Below, in pieces: positions 39,301-51,300 of a stretch of DNA of 64,000 nt. The position numbers and the translations under genes are program-made. Source of the stretch: Aplysia californica. Taxonomy: Eukaryota > Mollusca > Gastropoda > Aplysiida > Aplysiidae. Location: positions 641,813 through 705,812 of the forward strand of contig NW_004797282.1 in NCBI RefSeq assembly GCF_000002075.1, written 5' to 3'. Under the pieces are notes generated by a model. It saw nothing but the letters and a program-made list of their open reading frames with translations. It was not told where the DNA came from and ran no database searches. Each line of letters opens with the position of its first letter. The stretch's first letter is position 1.

Positions 39301-42300
39301 GAATGTGGGGAATTGGATAACGATCTGGGGTCGTTCTATTGTTGAGTCCACGGTAGTTGCCACAAGGTCGCCAGTCTCCATTACCTTTCGGAGCCATGTG
39401 AAGAGGTGAAGACCAGGGACTGCTAGATCGTCTAATAATTCCCATTTCCTCCATTTTCGGGAATTCAGCTTTGGCGATGGGTAGTTTGTCGGGGGGTAGT
39501 CGACGTGCTTAGGCATGTACGGGTGGACCAGTGGTGGAGATGAAATGGGAAACACCGTGCTTCACTTCGGAGGCTGAAAAGGTTGGCTCGAGGATTTCAG
39601 GAAACTCTGTTAATATCTTCCTAAATTTGTTGCTTTCTGGGTCCATGATGGCTAGCTGAGAATCTGAAATCTAACTGATAGTACATGGCAGGTATACTTT
39701 GAAAGATTGAGCCGCTATCAGTTTCTGACCACGAATGTCTACCAGTAGGTTGTGGCGACAAAGAAAGTCAGCACCAAGTAGGGCCCGCTTTACATCGCCG
39801 ATGACAAGCCTGGCGTCGAAAGCATTGTTTTGGAAACGAATGGTGGTGTTGAGCGCTCCATATATATTGATTGTGCTACCATTTGCAGCTAAAAGTGGAG
39901 AGCCTGAAGTGTTCGCCTGTTTGTCCCGCCATGTAGCAGGAAGAACCAAAACTTGGGCTCCCGTATCGATGATGTAACGGCGGCCAGAGACATAGTCCAT
40001 GGTAATCAATTGAGCTTTTTGTGGGCCAACAGAAGGTTCTGAAGCCAGACTGAATTCTGCTGGCCGACCTACTCGTTTCCCTGAACTGCAGATGCTTTTT
40101 TGGAGGCTTTGTAACTGCATGGGGGAACTCATTTTTTGGCGTTTGATCCGAATCTGTGGTGTTAAAAGCATACACCTGTCGAGTTGCAAGGTCTGGGCTT
40201 GCTAGCAGCCGTTGTGCTATCTACGGCCAGTAGTGTCACGGGTGGAGCAACGGCAAGGAATAATTTGTCGGCCTCTTGTGCTAACGTGCGGCAGTCGAGA
40301 TGGTAGAATGTTGCCAGGGGGGCTCTCACGTATTCAGGCTACTGTTGTAGGAATAAGTGTCTGAAAAGGAAGCACGGTTCGTGCGCTCCCAGTAGGCCTA
40401 ACATGGAGTCCATTGGCTCTGATGGCTTACGGTCTCCTAACCCCTGTAGATTAATATTGAAAGTGCCTGAGTTGCTGTGCTGTTGTCGAGGGCGGCGACA
40501 ACATGGTAGTATCTAGTTTCGTCTTGGGTAATATTTCGCAAAGCGAATTGCGCTTCAGTTTGGGCGAACCAAGACCAAGCTTCCGGCCCGGCTGTCCAAA
40601 ATGTTGGTAGTTTAATAGAAACTGCACTTACTTGACGATCCTTTTCGCATATTTTGAAGGGATGATAAGGGTTGTGACGAAAATGCAAGTCTGCTCAAAT
40701 ATGATTCAAAATATAATCCAAAACAGAACACACAAAGTCGAAATTGCGTTTCAATGTCGGGGTCACCAATGTGGTAGGTCTTTACTCACCGGAGTTTTCT
40801 ACTCGACTGGCCGTGGCCGTGTAGGACAGTCGTGTCAGGTGGTGTTTTTCGTGTGAGCACTTCGCAAGTCCGTGCAAAGTCATGATCATGTCAGCTGCTG
40901 TGTTGTGAGTTAACTGAGTGTTCGGAGAGTCACTACAGGCCGGTACTAAAAATTTGTCAGGGGGGCAGTCCCCCCTGAACCCCCCCACCCGTTCTCGAGA
41001 AATGATACGAGTGGTCCGGTATTTTTCAGTCGACGATTTTGTAGTTTCGTTCGTTAAAGTCAAGAGTAGGGGGGTTTCAGGGGGGCTCGCCCCTCTGACT
41101 TAATAAAAATATGGAGGTGGGGGGAATTTTATCCTAATTTGATTTTTTTGCAGTTAGGTTGCATCCCTACTCTTTGTGTAGCCTTATTTCAAATAGAATC
41201 TAGATCTAGTATTTGGTCATCAAGACTTCTGGATTTCTTCTCTGGATGTAAACAAATGGATCGTGGACTTTAACGAACGGAGCTACAAGATCACCCTTCA
41301 ATCTTCCCATCTAGATCTACTACTAGACTCTATCTCTAAATTTAAATATCTCCGAACGTTCTGGAAAATAAAGCTGAACTCTATTTCTCCGAATGGTGTC
41401 CGATCTCTAGATTTTTTGGGTTATTTGCGAGATTTAGGCGTCATCCTTTCATTCTGCCATTCTGAGAGGACTGGGAAGAAGCATTATTTGCATCAAATTC
41501 AATTTCTAGAGCTAGAGATTTTTAAATGTCTGAATATTCAGATACTTCAGTTGTGGTTGGGGCAACGTTCCCGACTATACTTCATTTGAACATACCTTCA
41601 AAAGGTACAGCGAGAAAACAAGACTGCTTGACCTTGGCAGTAACCTATTTTGCATTTAGTCACCAAGCAAAAACTAAATACTCTTCATGTAAAAAAAAAA
41701 AAATCCCTCCCCACTCCATTCGCTTATAATCAACAAATCTCGAGGACGGAAACTGTTTGGAAAAATAGAGTTCCACTTTATTTTCCCGAACGTTCGGAGA
41801 AATAGAGCCGGCTTTTTTCTTTATGTCCCTGTTTAAGATGTTGTACTTTTCCAAGCTTTTCTTGTCTCTTCCATTAGTTTTAATTTAATATGTCCTGGGT
41901 CATCCATTTTTTATTAGCTTTTTTAGCTTTTGGGGGAATATTTTCTTCCACAGCTTCCATTATTGAGTCTTTCTTTGTGCTCCATAGTTCTTCCGATTAA
42001 GTCATGTTTTCCAAAGCTTGAAATTTATTGCTTACATCTATGGAGAAACGTTCTTTCGGTTCTTGGTTTGTCTTTAAAAGACCTATGTCAAATAGGTAGG
42101 GAATATACTGGATAATAATGGACACGGTACACTCCTGGAAATAATTTTTTAAGCCAGCTTGGCAGTGACCTAAGTGATTTGTCTTACTCTTACTAAAACT
42201 TTTTAAGCTATAGAAATGTATGTTTTTTTGTTTATTTAGTTGCTTAAATATGTGGTCGATGAATTAGGTATAGTTATTTTTGTGTGTATATATGTGTGTT

Positions 42301-45300
42301 TTACCCAGTCAAAGTGTTTTTTTGATTATTTGAAATGACAATTTTTTTTTTTTCAGGAACAAAAAGAGACACTCCTGAGAAGAGCACAGGAAGAAAGACT
42401 TAAAAGAGAGGCAAGTGATAAAGAGATCATACTCCTTTATTTAGAATATTTTTTTTTTACCCTTTCACAGAAAGTTGTTTTGTCTAAATTATTTTGAAAA
42501 AAAGTATGTTGCCTCAGTATTACAGTAGTATAGAATAGACCTTTTAGTGTGGGTTACTGACGTGAAAATATATTTCCACATTAAGATTTGAGAGGAAAAG
42601 AAGTAGAAGACCGTTTACTGTGCTAATGACAGACCCAGTTATGTTTTTTTAATTGTGATGAGTGAAAATATGTGTACTGACTAAATGTTTCTATTTCCAG
42701 GATGCTCGTCGAAGGGTGGCCAGTGCAACTAAGATACAGTCTTACTACAGAGGATTTTATAACAGGAAAATTTTGGTAATTGATTAGGATTCCGCAAGCA
42801 AAGCTTTAATATTTCACGTACTTTAGATTCATATTGTATATATTAGAATACATTACTTGATTTTGCTTTTTACGGTATCATTTTTCATATTCGTCACATT
42901 GTTTGAGTCATGTTAAATTATGCATGAAATGAATAGATTCACTGTATTGCTGCTTTTAGAACCAATGTTGTTGTACAGCATACTGTAATTGTTTCTTTTG
43001 ACTTTTGTGCTTAGTTGCAATATTCTTGTGAAAATTTGATATATGTCATACTTTATGAATACAAAAATGTTGCTGCCCTACTTTGACAGTAGTGGTGGTT
43101 TTTTTCCGGGTGTGGGGTTTGCTTCTTCGTCCTTTTTATTGATTATTCTGACATATTATTGTGCTGGTGAACAATTTGTGCCTTTCTTGCTGTAATCATC
43201 TGTCAAACGATACCCACAATATCAACCTCTTTAAATGTTTGGCGGGATTTTTCAACATCAGTGTGAGAACAAGTTAAAGCTTGTGGACGTTTGACTTTCA
43301 AACATGATCTGTGCCCTTATTTTCCCAATTTCAGTCTTTGAAAAGTTGGCGGGTCTGCTCATGTACAAAAATTTTGCTCGGCAAACTTAGTATTGGTTTC
43401 CCACAATACTAGTGTGTTCATTATTCTATTGTTGAAATTTCTATCTTCTAATCCACCCTCAGAGGGCCCAGCTGCGTTCTGAGTTTGATCGTAGGACTCA
43501 GTCGGACAAGACCCTGACTGACCCGCTGAATCTGCAGTGGTGCATCTCAAAGCTCTGTTTGTTCTTCAATGAACATTTGGATGGTCAGAGACTGGTAAGA
43601 AACTACATTTGTGCTTGCTGCTGTTGTATTGCCCACGCACATTTCTATATTGAGGCCTCTTTCTTCATAACTGAGCTGTTTTATGATGTGCTGAGAATGT
43701 TGGACTAATTTCTAGTAGTAAATGGTGGCTTTTAAGGACAAGCGGGCTAAACCAAATTTCGGGGGTTTCCAGAAATCTTGACCTACACCAAAAGTGGGTA
43801 TTGCCCTACCAATAGAAAAAGTTTGGTTCATTGATGTGTATATTTGTTTGGCTATGGGGAAATTCTCTGTCTTTTAAAGAAACTGAACAAGGGGCAAAGA
43901 CTTTACCTTTGATTTTCCCAGAACAGCATTTTTCCGGATAGCCCTCTTGTGCTTAAAAGCGACAAAATATAAGTGTCTGAATTATTTTAGTTTTTCAGTA
44001 TTTAATTGCGTTGTCTTTTGTGATGGATTTGAGTATGGATAACATCAGGGTGTGGATAATTAGTGGAAATACAGCTGTACGGATATTCCAGGCAGGCTGA
44101 TGTCTGTTTTGTCGTCAGTGTTGCTCTCTCACAGATCTGTATAAAGTATATGAAGACCATTATTTAGTTCGTCTGTGCTCCCAAATGTCTTGGGCTGCAT
44201 ACAAAAAAAAATAAAGGTTGGTAGCAGTCTCCAAGAAAATTTTGACCATTATGAGAACTGCTCTTGACTGGTCAGGTTTATTTTCTTTCTACGGGTTGAT
44301 GAGTTTGTCATATGTTGAGATGTATTATATAATGCAGTCAGTTTACCTTTGTGGCTGCATACTCTTTTGTGTCTCATGTTGTAGTACATTGATGTTGACT
44401 GAATTATGCCGTTTGATTTTAAAAGTCATGTCAGAGATGAAAGTGACACACATTTTTGTCCCTTTACTTCACAGATCACAACATGTCAGGTGGTTATCAA
44501 GCAAAGAGAGGAGTACCTGGCAAGCCTTCGGTCAGACATGTCTTGTTTGCTGACTCAGATGCGCTCGCTCTTGCGGGTCATAGTTCAGTAAGATTTCCTG
44601 ATATATGGGGCAGCGTGGTGAAATCAGGCGCTCGTCAAAATAAAATGAAATCCAAGAAATCAGCCTTTTCTAGCCCATTTGGAGATCTTTTTCGAATTTT
44701 TGTTTTTTGGTTCAACACTTTTTATATCTATTGAAAAACACATATCTGTGAAGATTTAGGTGAAAAAAGGTTGAGAAAGGCACAAAAAAATATTATTTAT
44801 TTGTTTCTAAAGTCTCTCAAACTATGTAAAACACCAGGCTTTGGCAGCCATTTTCTCGCTTATTTTACCTCCGAAATCAGGCGCCCCCCCCCCCACCTCT
44901 TTCAATTGCAAATATCTTGACATCTATTGAAGATAGATGGGTATTTTCTTTTATCACAAGCAAGACAAATGAACATGCTTTATAATGGTACTAATAACTC
45001 CATATATTAAAAGATTGACAAGCGCCCGATTCCACCGCGTTGCAACACATAAACTTTTGCCTATTGGGAGATTTTGCTTATTTGTTTTATAGTTAAAAAA
45101 AAAAGAAGAAATTTAAGTGAAATTCTTAAAACCAAAGAGTTTGGATCTGTGTGAGCTTTTTGCTGTTCACTGAAACACAGTGTTGAACTCATTGAAGACG
45201 CAAGTTTTTCACCAAGAATTTCCCTGGAAACCCACGATTCTTACCTATTTTCAAAAAATCACTCTGATAAACCTACTTACTGTACATGTATAGAATTTGA

Positions 45301-48300
45301 CACAAAGTTAAATCATCATGTATACTTACATAAAATGTATTTATTTTTACAAAATTATGTTTTCTGTGAAAAAAAAAATTATATCTAAACGTGGAACAAA
45401 AACTTTTTTTTTTAGCTAAGCACATGGATCTCAGAATTGATTGTAGTCAATTAGAATAGTTTCGAACAAGTAATACAAAGTGATATTATCAATAAGAATA
45501 GTGACATTGACAGGAGCATTGTTGTCTCCTGAATCAATATTCCCCATCGCTTCGTTGGTAGTGAAAGGAGCATAATGTAGCTCCCTTTTCTTGTTTATGT
45601 AAAAAGTAGGTCAGGTCAGCGTGATTCAGCAGATTGCTTATAGCAGACAATTCGGATGACCAATTGTCAAAGGGATACAACCACAATAAATTTAAATGGT
45701 TTAACTGACTCCGCGAGTCTTTCCCCTTAAGATTCAATTAGTTTTTAGTTTTTTTTAAAAAGGGTGCAATTTGTGGGTCCCGGGACCCGGCGCGTCTTCA
45801 GCGTTTGTTGACCTCGTCGGGTCGCGGGACCCGACACGGGGTCAATGAGTTAAGTTGTCTGCTGCCATTTGAAAATTCTGACTAATGTTGAATTCATGTG
45901 AACTTTTCAAATTTTATGTCTTGTCCATATTTCGTAAATTTTGGTTATTTCATACTTTTGTTTTTTCATTTGTTTGTGTTCAGGTATTTGAACAGTATTG
46001 CAGACACGAATGCCCCAATTGCCATCCCAATGCGGATGCTGGAGATCTTTCTGGCCCCTGCCACTTACAATGTTTTCAGTGGAAATGACAAGGTTGCGGA
46101 TCAGAAAATAGCCTCAAATCTCTTGCAAACCCTTATCAATAGAGGTTAGTAAAGGAGCTGGACTGGCAGTCTTATTTTCTGTGTATATGTGTATAAGTAC
46201 TTCTTGTATTATTTTGTGTGCATTTGTTGCCTCATTTTGTTCCTTTGTTCCAAAATGTTCTTTTGATTAGTTGTCTACATCATTGTGTGTTTGGTATGTT
46301 TACAGTTAGATTTTGCTAATGTGTTGGCCTGATTCTAAGATGTTTTGAGAACATCTATTTGTCTGCTCAGGGCTTAGTTAGTGTGGTTTTCTCCCTTTAA
46401 TAGGCAGAATAGGCTTCATTGTTCTGTTATGTGAGTGTAGGGCTGTTGCATAACTGTAGAGGAAAGTGTTAAGCGCTGAATTGGTCCTCCTTCAATGTCA
46501 AGTGATCACTGCATCTTTGATTTTAAGGCCAGTCTTCATTTTCCCTCTCCTTTTGCTAATATCTGTTTCTGTCTGTTCTCGCTCTCTTGAGTTCATGAAT
46601 ATTGAGTCTAGGTTCCTCTATGCTGGCATTTTAGTACCTCAGGAGATCGCTTTCTTGTAACAAATATGTCCTCGTCTCTACAGTGTGCATTGCTGAAAGC
46701 CTAAAAGTGGGAACTTGTGTTCTTCCACTGCCTCTATAGCTAATCTTATCTTACATTTTGTTTCAATACGCCTTCTAAAGCTTATCAAAGTTAATATTTT
46801 CTGATGTGTTCTGTGCTTAAGTTAATGAAAACTGGCTTTAAAGGAAATGTTCAACCTTGGAAATAAAACTTTTGAAAATCAGTTTTATGTGAATGAGGAG
46901 AGTTTACCTTTTTCATATTTATTGCAGGGTATTTTGGCTGTCTGAGGAAGCTTTTGAATTTTCGTGTTCCTGCCAGTTTGGAAAAGACATCAGTGCCACC
47001 TACCCCTGTTGCTGAGTCCATTTTTGACCTGATAATGAGCCCAGTTAGCTTTGCAGTTGCGTCTTCTGATAAATACTTTCGGTAAGTGCCTTGAAACAGA
47101 CTTGCAGACTGACCGGATTTTTCAGGGACTCAGGGTGACTGCTAGGCCCTGGGAATTACCTGAGAATTTGAAACAAAATCGCAGAGACCCAGGAATGCCC
47201 TGAGAATTTTACGGTAATTTGTAAATTGCCTCATGAAAGACCCATGAAAATATGTAGTTCTTGAATATTTGGAAAAAAAAATCCGATTGAGTCAGTAAGT
47301 TCATTTTCCTGGTCGCCATTGTGATATTCGTTCAGCTTTTCTCTGTCGGAGAGCACATTTCGCACGAACAGGCGGCAGGGGGGAGTGTATGTGTGACACC
47401 GAGACTCGTTCAAGAAAATCTAGATTTACTTTCGCTTTCGTTACACCTCCCAGAAATTTCCTTACGATGGTCTGATAACGCAACTTTGTTACCTCCTGGT
47501 TGTGCAGTATAGTATAAGTACTGTGTTGTCATGCGAATAAAAAGTCAATATTCATCACTGTTGTGTCACTTGCGAAAAAAAGAAAAGATAATACGGGCAT
47601 TGTCCGATTTTTAGATTGTCGGGCTTGCCATTGTGACCGGTCATTGAACCTGTGCGTGTTCACATCACAAACATTTTGTGAGTGTCAGCGGTTGTTGGGG
47701 TCAATAAAGTTCAGGGTGTCCAGCTAGGTTGTAAAGTCGTTAAAAAGTTGTAAATTCAGGGCCCTGGTCATGAAGGTCGTTGGACAGTCTTTTCACATAC
47801 CGCACACCAAAATCAGTCCCACTTGATGTGATTATGTTTGTTCTTTTCTGTAATCTCATGTAATAACTTTTGTATCCCTAATGGGTTTTGCAAAAGTTTT
47901 GAAAACCATAGTTGTTGAGGATGAAATTGTTTGAAATGTTGGGTTTGAGTTTTGTGCTTAAATGGAAGAAAAAGGTCATGTTAGATGGCTCTAGTCAGAG
48001 ACACTGGATAAAGGAAAAAGCCAAAAATACCCCTTGTGGCATCGTGTGCAGTATGTTGATATTGTTTCTCTGTAAGTTAAGGAAACTCTGACATTGAGAA
48101 TTGTTTGATTTATTTTTAAAAAATTATTTCCTGGTAGATAAGACACAATTAAAAATTGATGACGGAAGAAAACTAAATCCTTTTTTAATGTAAGAGCAAA
48201 ATCCGACTATTGGAGATTTTTCAGCCCATAGCCATAGTACAACTATTTTTGACGTCTATGATGAATTTCTTCTTACAGAGCATATGGTCTTTGCCTTTCT

Positions 48301-51300
48301 GAAGCCATATGCCATTTATGATGTTTTATTCAAACATGTTTATGCAGACATTTGTCTTTGTGGGGTCAAGAGATAGACCACCAAGGTTGAACCTTTCCTG
48401 TAAAGCTAATTTTCATTCTCATAAGCATAGAACACATCAGAAAAAAACAACTTTGATAAGCTTTTGAAGGTGTATTAATGAAACAAAAAGGCAAGTAAAT
48501 TGTTTGGATGACGATATTTTTCCAGGCAAGACGTCCTGCTCAAGGTCACCAAGACGTTTTTGTGTGAGCGTTACTCGGACCAGATTGCTCTGTTTCTGCT
48601 TCCGGCAATGGCCTATGGGAAGTATCCGTTCCCTTTTGTGGAGCTCATCCAAACTTTGATCCAGGGAACAACTCCTGCAGGCAGCTCTGCTGGCAGTCCA
48701 CCACAAGCGTCGGCAGAACTGGGAGGGAGTGTGAGTGATGGAGACTCCCCGTGGCTACTGGCTTCTGTCCTTATGCTGGCGAATAAAGAACTGGGTAAGA
48801 GAGTTGCTGTGGTGTTGTCTCTCATAGCTGGCACTTTTCCGTTAAATAGAAGAAACTCCACTACCTCCGCTTCATCTAGCTTTTCCCGCTACTTTCCTCC
48901 TTTCACTGCTGGACCACTCTCGGTAGCAAATTTAGGTACTTTTTTTTTTACACACGGAAAACACAGATCGGAGAGTGAGATGAAAACGTGGCTTGCGCTT
49001 GCCAGCCCTTAGCTTCCTACTTCCGTTCAGTGCCTAGCGCTAAGTTTCATATTGTTTATTGTGGGGCGACAGTGTCAACTGTCGATCGAGCAATGGGACG
49101 ATGGCAAGCCGAATTGCCATTGAAAACTGCGGACATTCGAGAGAAAAAATTGATACAGAATGCTAGAAATAAATAGATCTGGATTGAGGAAGAAGCAGAT
49201 GGTGTGCGACTTCAAAAGTTTATTAGAAAATTGAACAAGCCGGGTGCTGCACTTTGCGTTTGGTGCGATAAAGAAATCTCGTACCGTCGCAAATGTGTTG
49301 CCTTCTTAAGGGGGCTCGTGGGCAGTGTCTTGGGCCTCTGGGAGTGATTTTCACTCATGTTTAACCTTGTTTTTCTCAAAACACACTTTTTCACCAGTTT
49401 TTGCTTGCATACGCCGATTTTTTTTCCACCATTTTTAAAATTTACTTACAGAGAGACTTGAAAATTGGCATGTAGTTAAAGATATGGTTTGTACTTGTAG
49501 TGGGCTTGTTAGTTTTTTACGTTTTGTTTTTGAATATTTTTTACAGATTTTTTTCATGCCGAAATTTTTTTTAAAAGATCAAATTCCATATTCCCAAAGT
49601 ACAGAACGATTTTTGATTACTTTCTAAGTATAGTATCAAAAATCAAAATAGCCAGCTGCAAGTACCTATTATTTGTGACATTTTGCAAGTTGCACAATTT
49701 TTAAAAGTTAAAAACTAGAAATGGTGGAGAAAAAAATTTCTATCCAATTTTCATGATGGCTGCTGTTTCCATGGCAACGGCTTACGTAATCGAGTGTGTC
49801 AACAGTTGAACCTGAATATTTTGTCTCGTACTTACTGCCTGTGACAAAATTTGTTTCAGTTTGTCTTTAGTTAAAAATGTTGTCCGGTAAATATTGAGCC
49901 CCCTTAATCCAATACTGCTCTACATCGTTGCACAAGTCGAAAGTGAAAGGAATCTTTTTATGAGACACTTGCTGGCAACAAACAGTGGGTTTTTTGTCAC
50001 CAAACTGGTGAAATGCTTGTTAGTGTCTTGGTTATTATTCAAATTCATTTTATTACAGTAATGTTAACAAATATGACACTTTTCTTTTCCAACAACATAG
50101 ATGTTCATAGTTATTGCGTCTGGATCTCACTGGTGTTACTCCGGCCTTCGGAGAGTGCGCGCTCGCCTTTGCGTAATTTTCCTCCTTTTTTGAAATTCCT
50201 GAGTGGCAGCTATGGTCTCTGTACAAAATGTTCTTTTGGTCTTGAAGTAATAGTTTTCCTTTTTCTTTGCTCATGGTGTTCTTGTGCTTTTGAAGTAATC
50301 ATTTTACTGTGAAATTGTCGCCACTGACTGAAGTTGTCTTTAAACCATTCCCAAAGTGGTGATATTAACATGTTCTTATCAGACCGAAGGGCTAGAACCC
50401 AAATGGCCGCTGAATCGGAAAAGTAACATGTTCTTATACACAGGAACAACATAGGGGGAACTGCTGCTTTCTCTTTCCTCATCCTTTTCAAGCATAGGGC
50501 TGCATTTGTGTTACATGTGTCAATTTGAAGACAGACATGCGTTTCTGTTATGAGTGTCTATTTAGGGAGGGCACAGAGTTTTTTAAGAGAGCCCATTAGG
50601 GTCACACTACTCTGGTTAATTTTATCATCGCTGCCTCAATTATGTGATGATTTATTTTTTGGCGGGTGCTCTGGTGTGGTTTGCTCCTTCTTTAGTGTCA
50701 AACATCTATTTTCCTTATTTCTCCTAATTCTTTTTAGGTGCTCTCTTGTAGCACCTCTAATCTTTGGCACTTATATGAACTAATTGTGTTGCAAGTGCTA
50801 TCAAACTCCTACTAAAAACAAAAATATTATTTATGTACTCCCTGTGGCTTTTGTGTGTTTTGCTCAAAGCTATTTCACTTTAAGATGTGTGGGGTATGGG
50901 AAAAGTTTCACTCATTGTTTTCCCAAATAGGATGTTGTCATGTTTAAAGGTTTAAAGGATGTTTTTTCATCTTGTACCTTCAAGTGTCCAATCAAGTGAC
51001 TTCAAGTGGGTGGTTGGCGAGTGCTCTGGTGTGGTTTGCTTCTTTTTTTCTATCAAACATCTGCTGTCCTGATCTCTCCTGCTTTTTTGTGTTTGTTACT
51101 CTCTTGTAACATCTCAAATCTTCGGCACTTATATGACCTTATTATTGTGTTGCAAGTGCCGTAAAACTTTTACTAAAACTAAAACACCTTCAGATAACAT
51201 GCTGATGTGGCCTCATAAAAATTGTGTTCCCCAGACAACCTGGATGTGAAAACGTGTGCTCTGTACCTGAGACTGTTACAGAGATTACTTCTTCAGCTGC

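Larger units (their letters stand above)
36682..40937 (-). mobile_element. Ty3/Gypsy LTR retrotransposon fossil, CsRn1-like
   Basis: The element reads on the minus strand inside UBE3C intron 1. It is bounded by two short TG..CA long terminal repeats. Next to the right-hand repeat is a primer site TGGTGACCCCGAC, which fits tRNA-Trp, the primer used by the CsRn1 clade. A purine-rich tract precedes the left-hand repeat. Recognisable parts in order are a gag-like region, a protease, a reverse transcriptase with RNase H (catalytic YLDD), and an integrase with an HHCC-type zinc finger. The element is broken, with several interruptions. Near-identity of the two repeats suggests an insertion that is old but not ancient. 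Flanking duplication is not clear. Confidence 0.85.

Noticed and set aside
48795-49012. Extension of UBE3C exon 8 as a 150-codon frame
   Set aside because: A good GT donor at 48795 joins in phase to exon 9. The residues after it match no UBE3C sequence.
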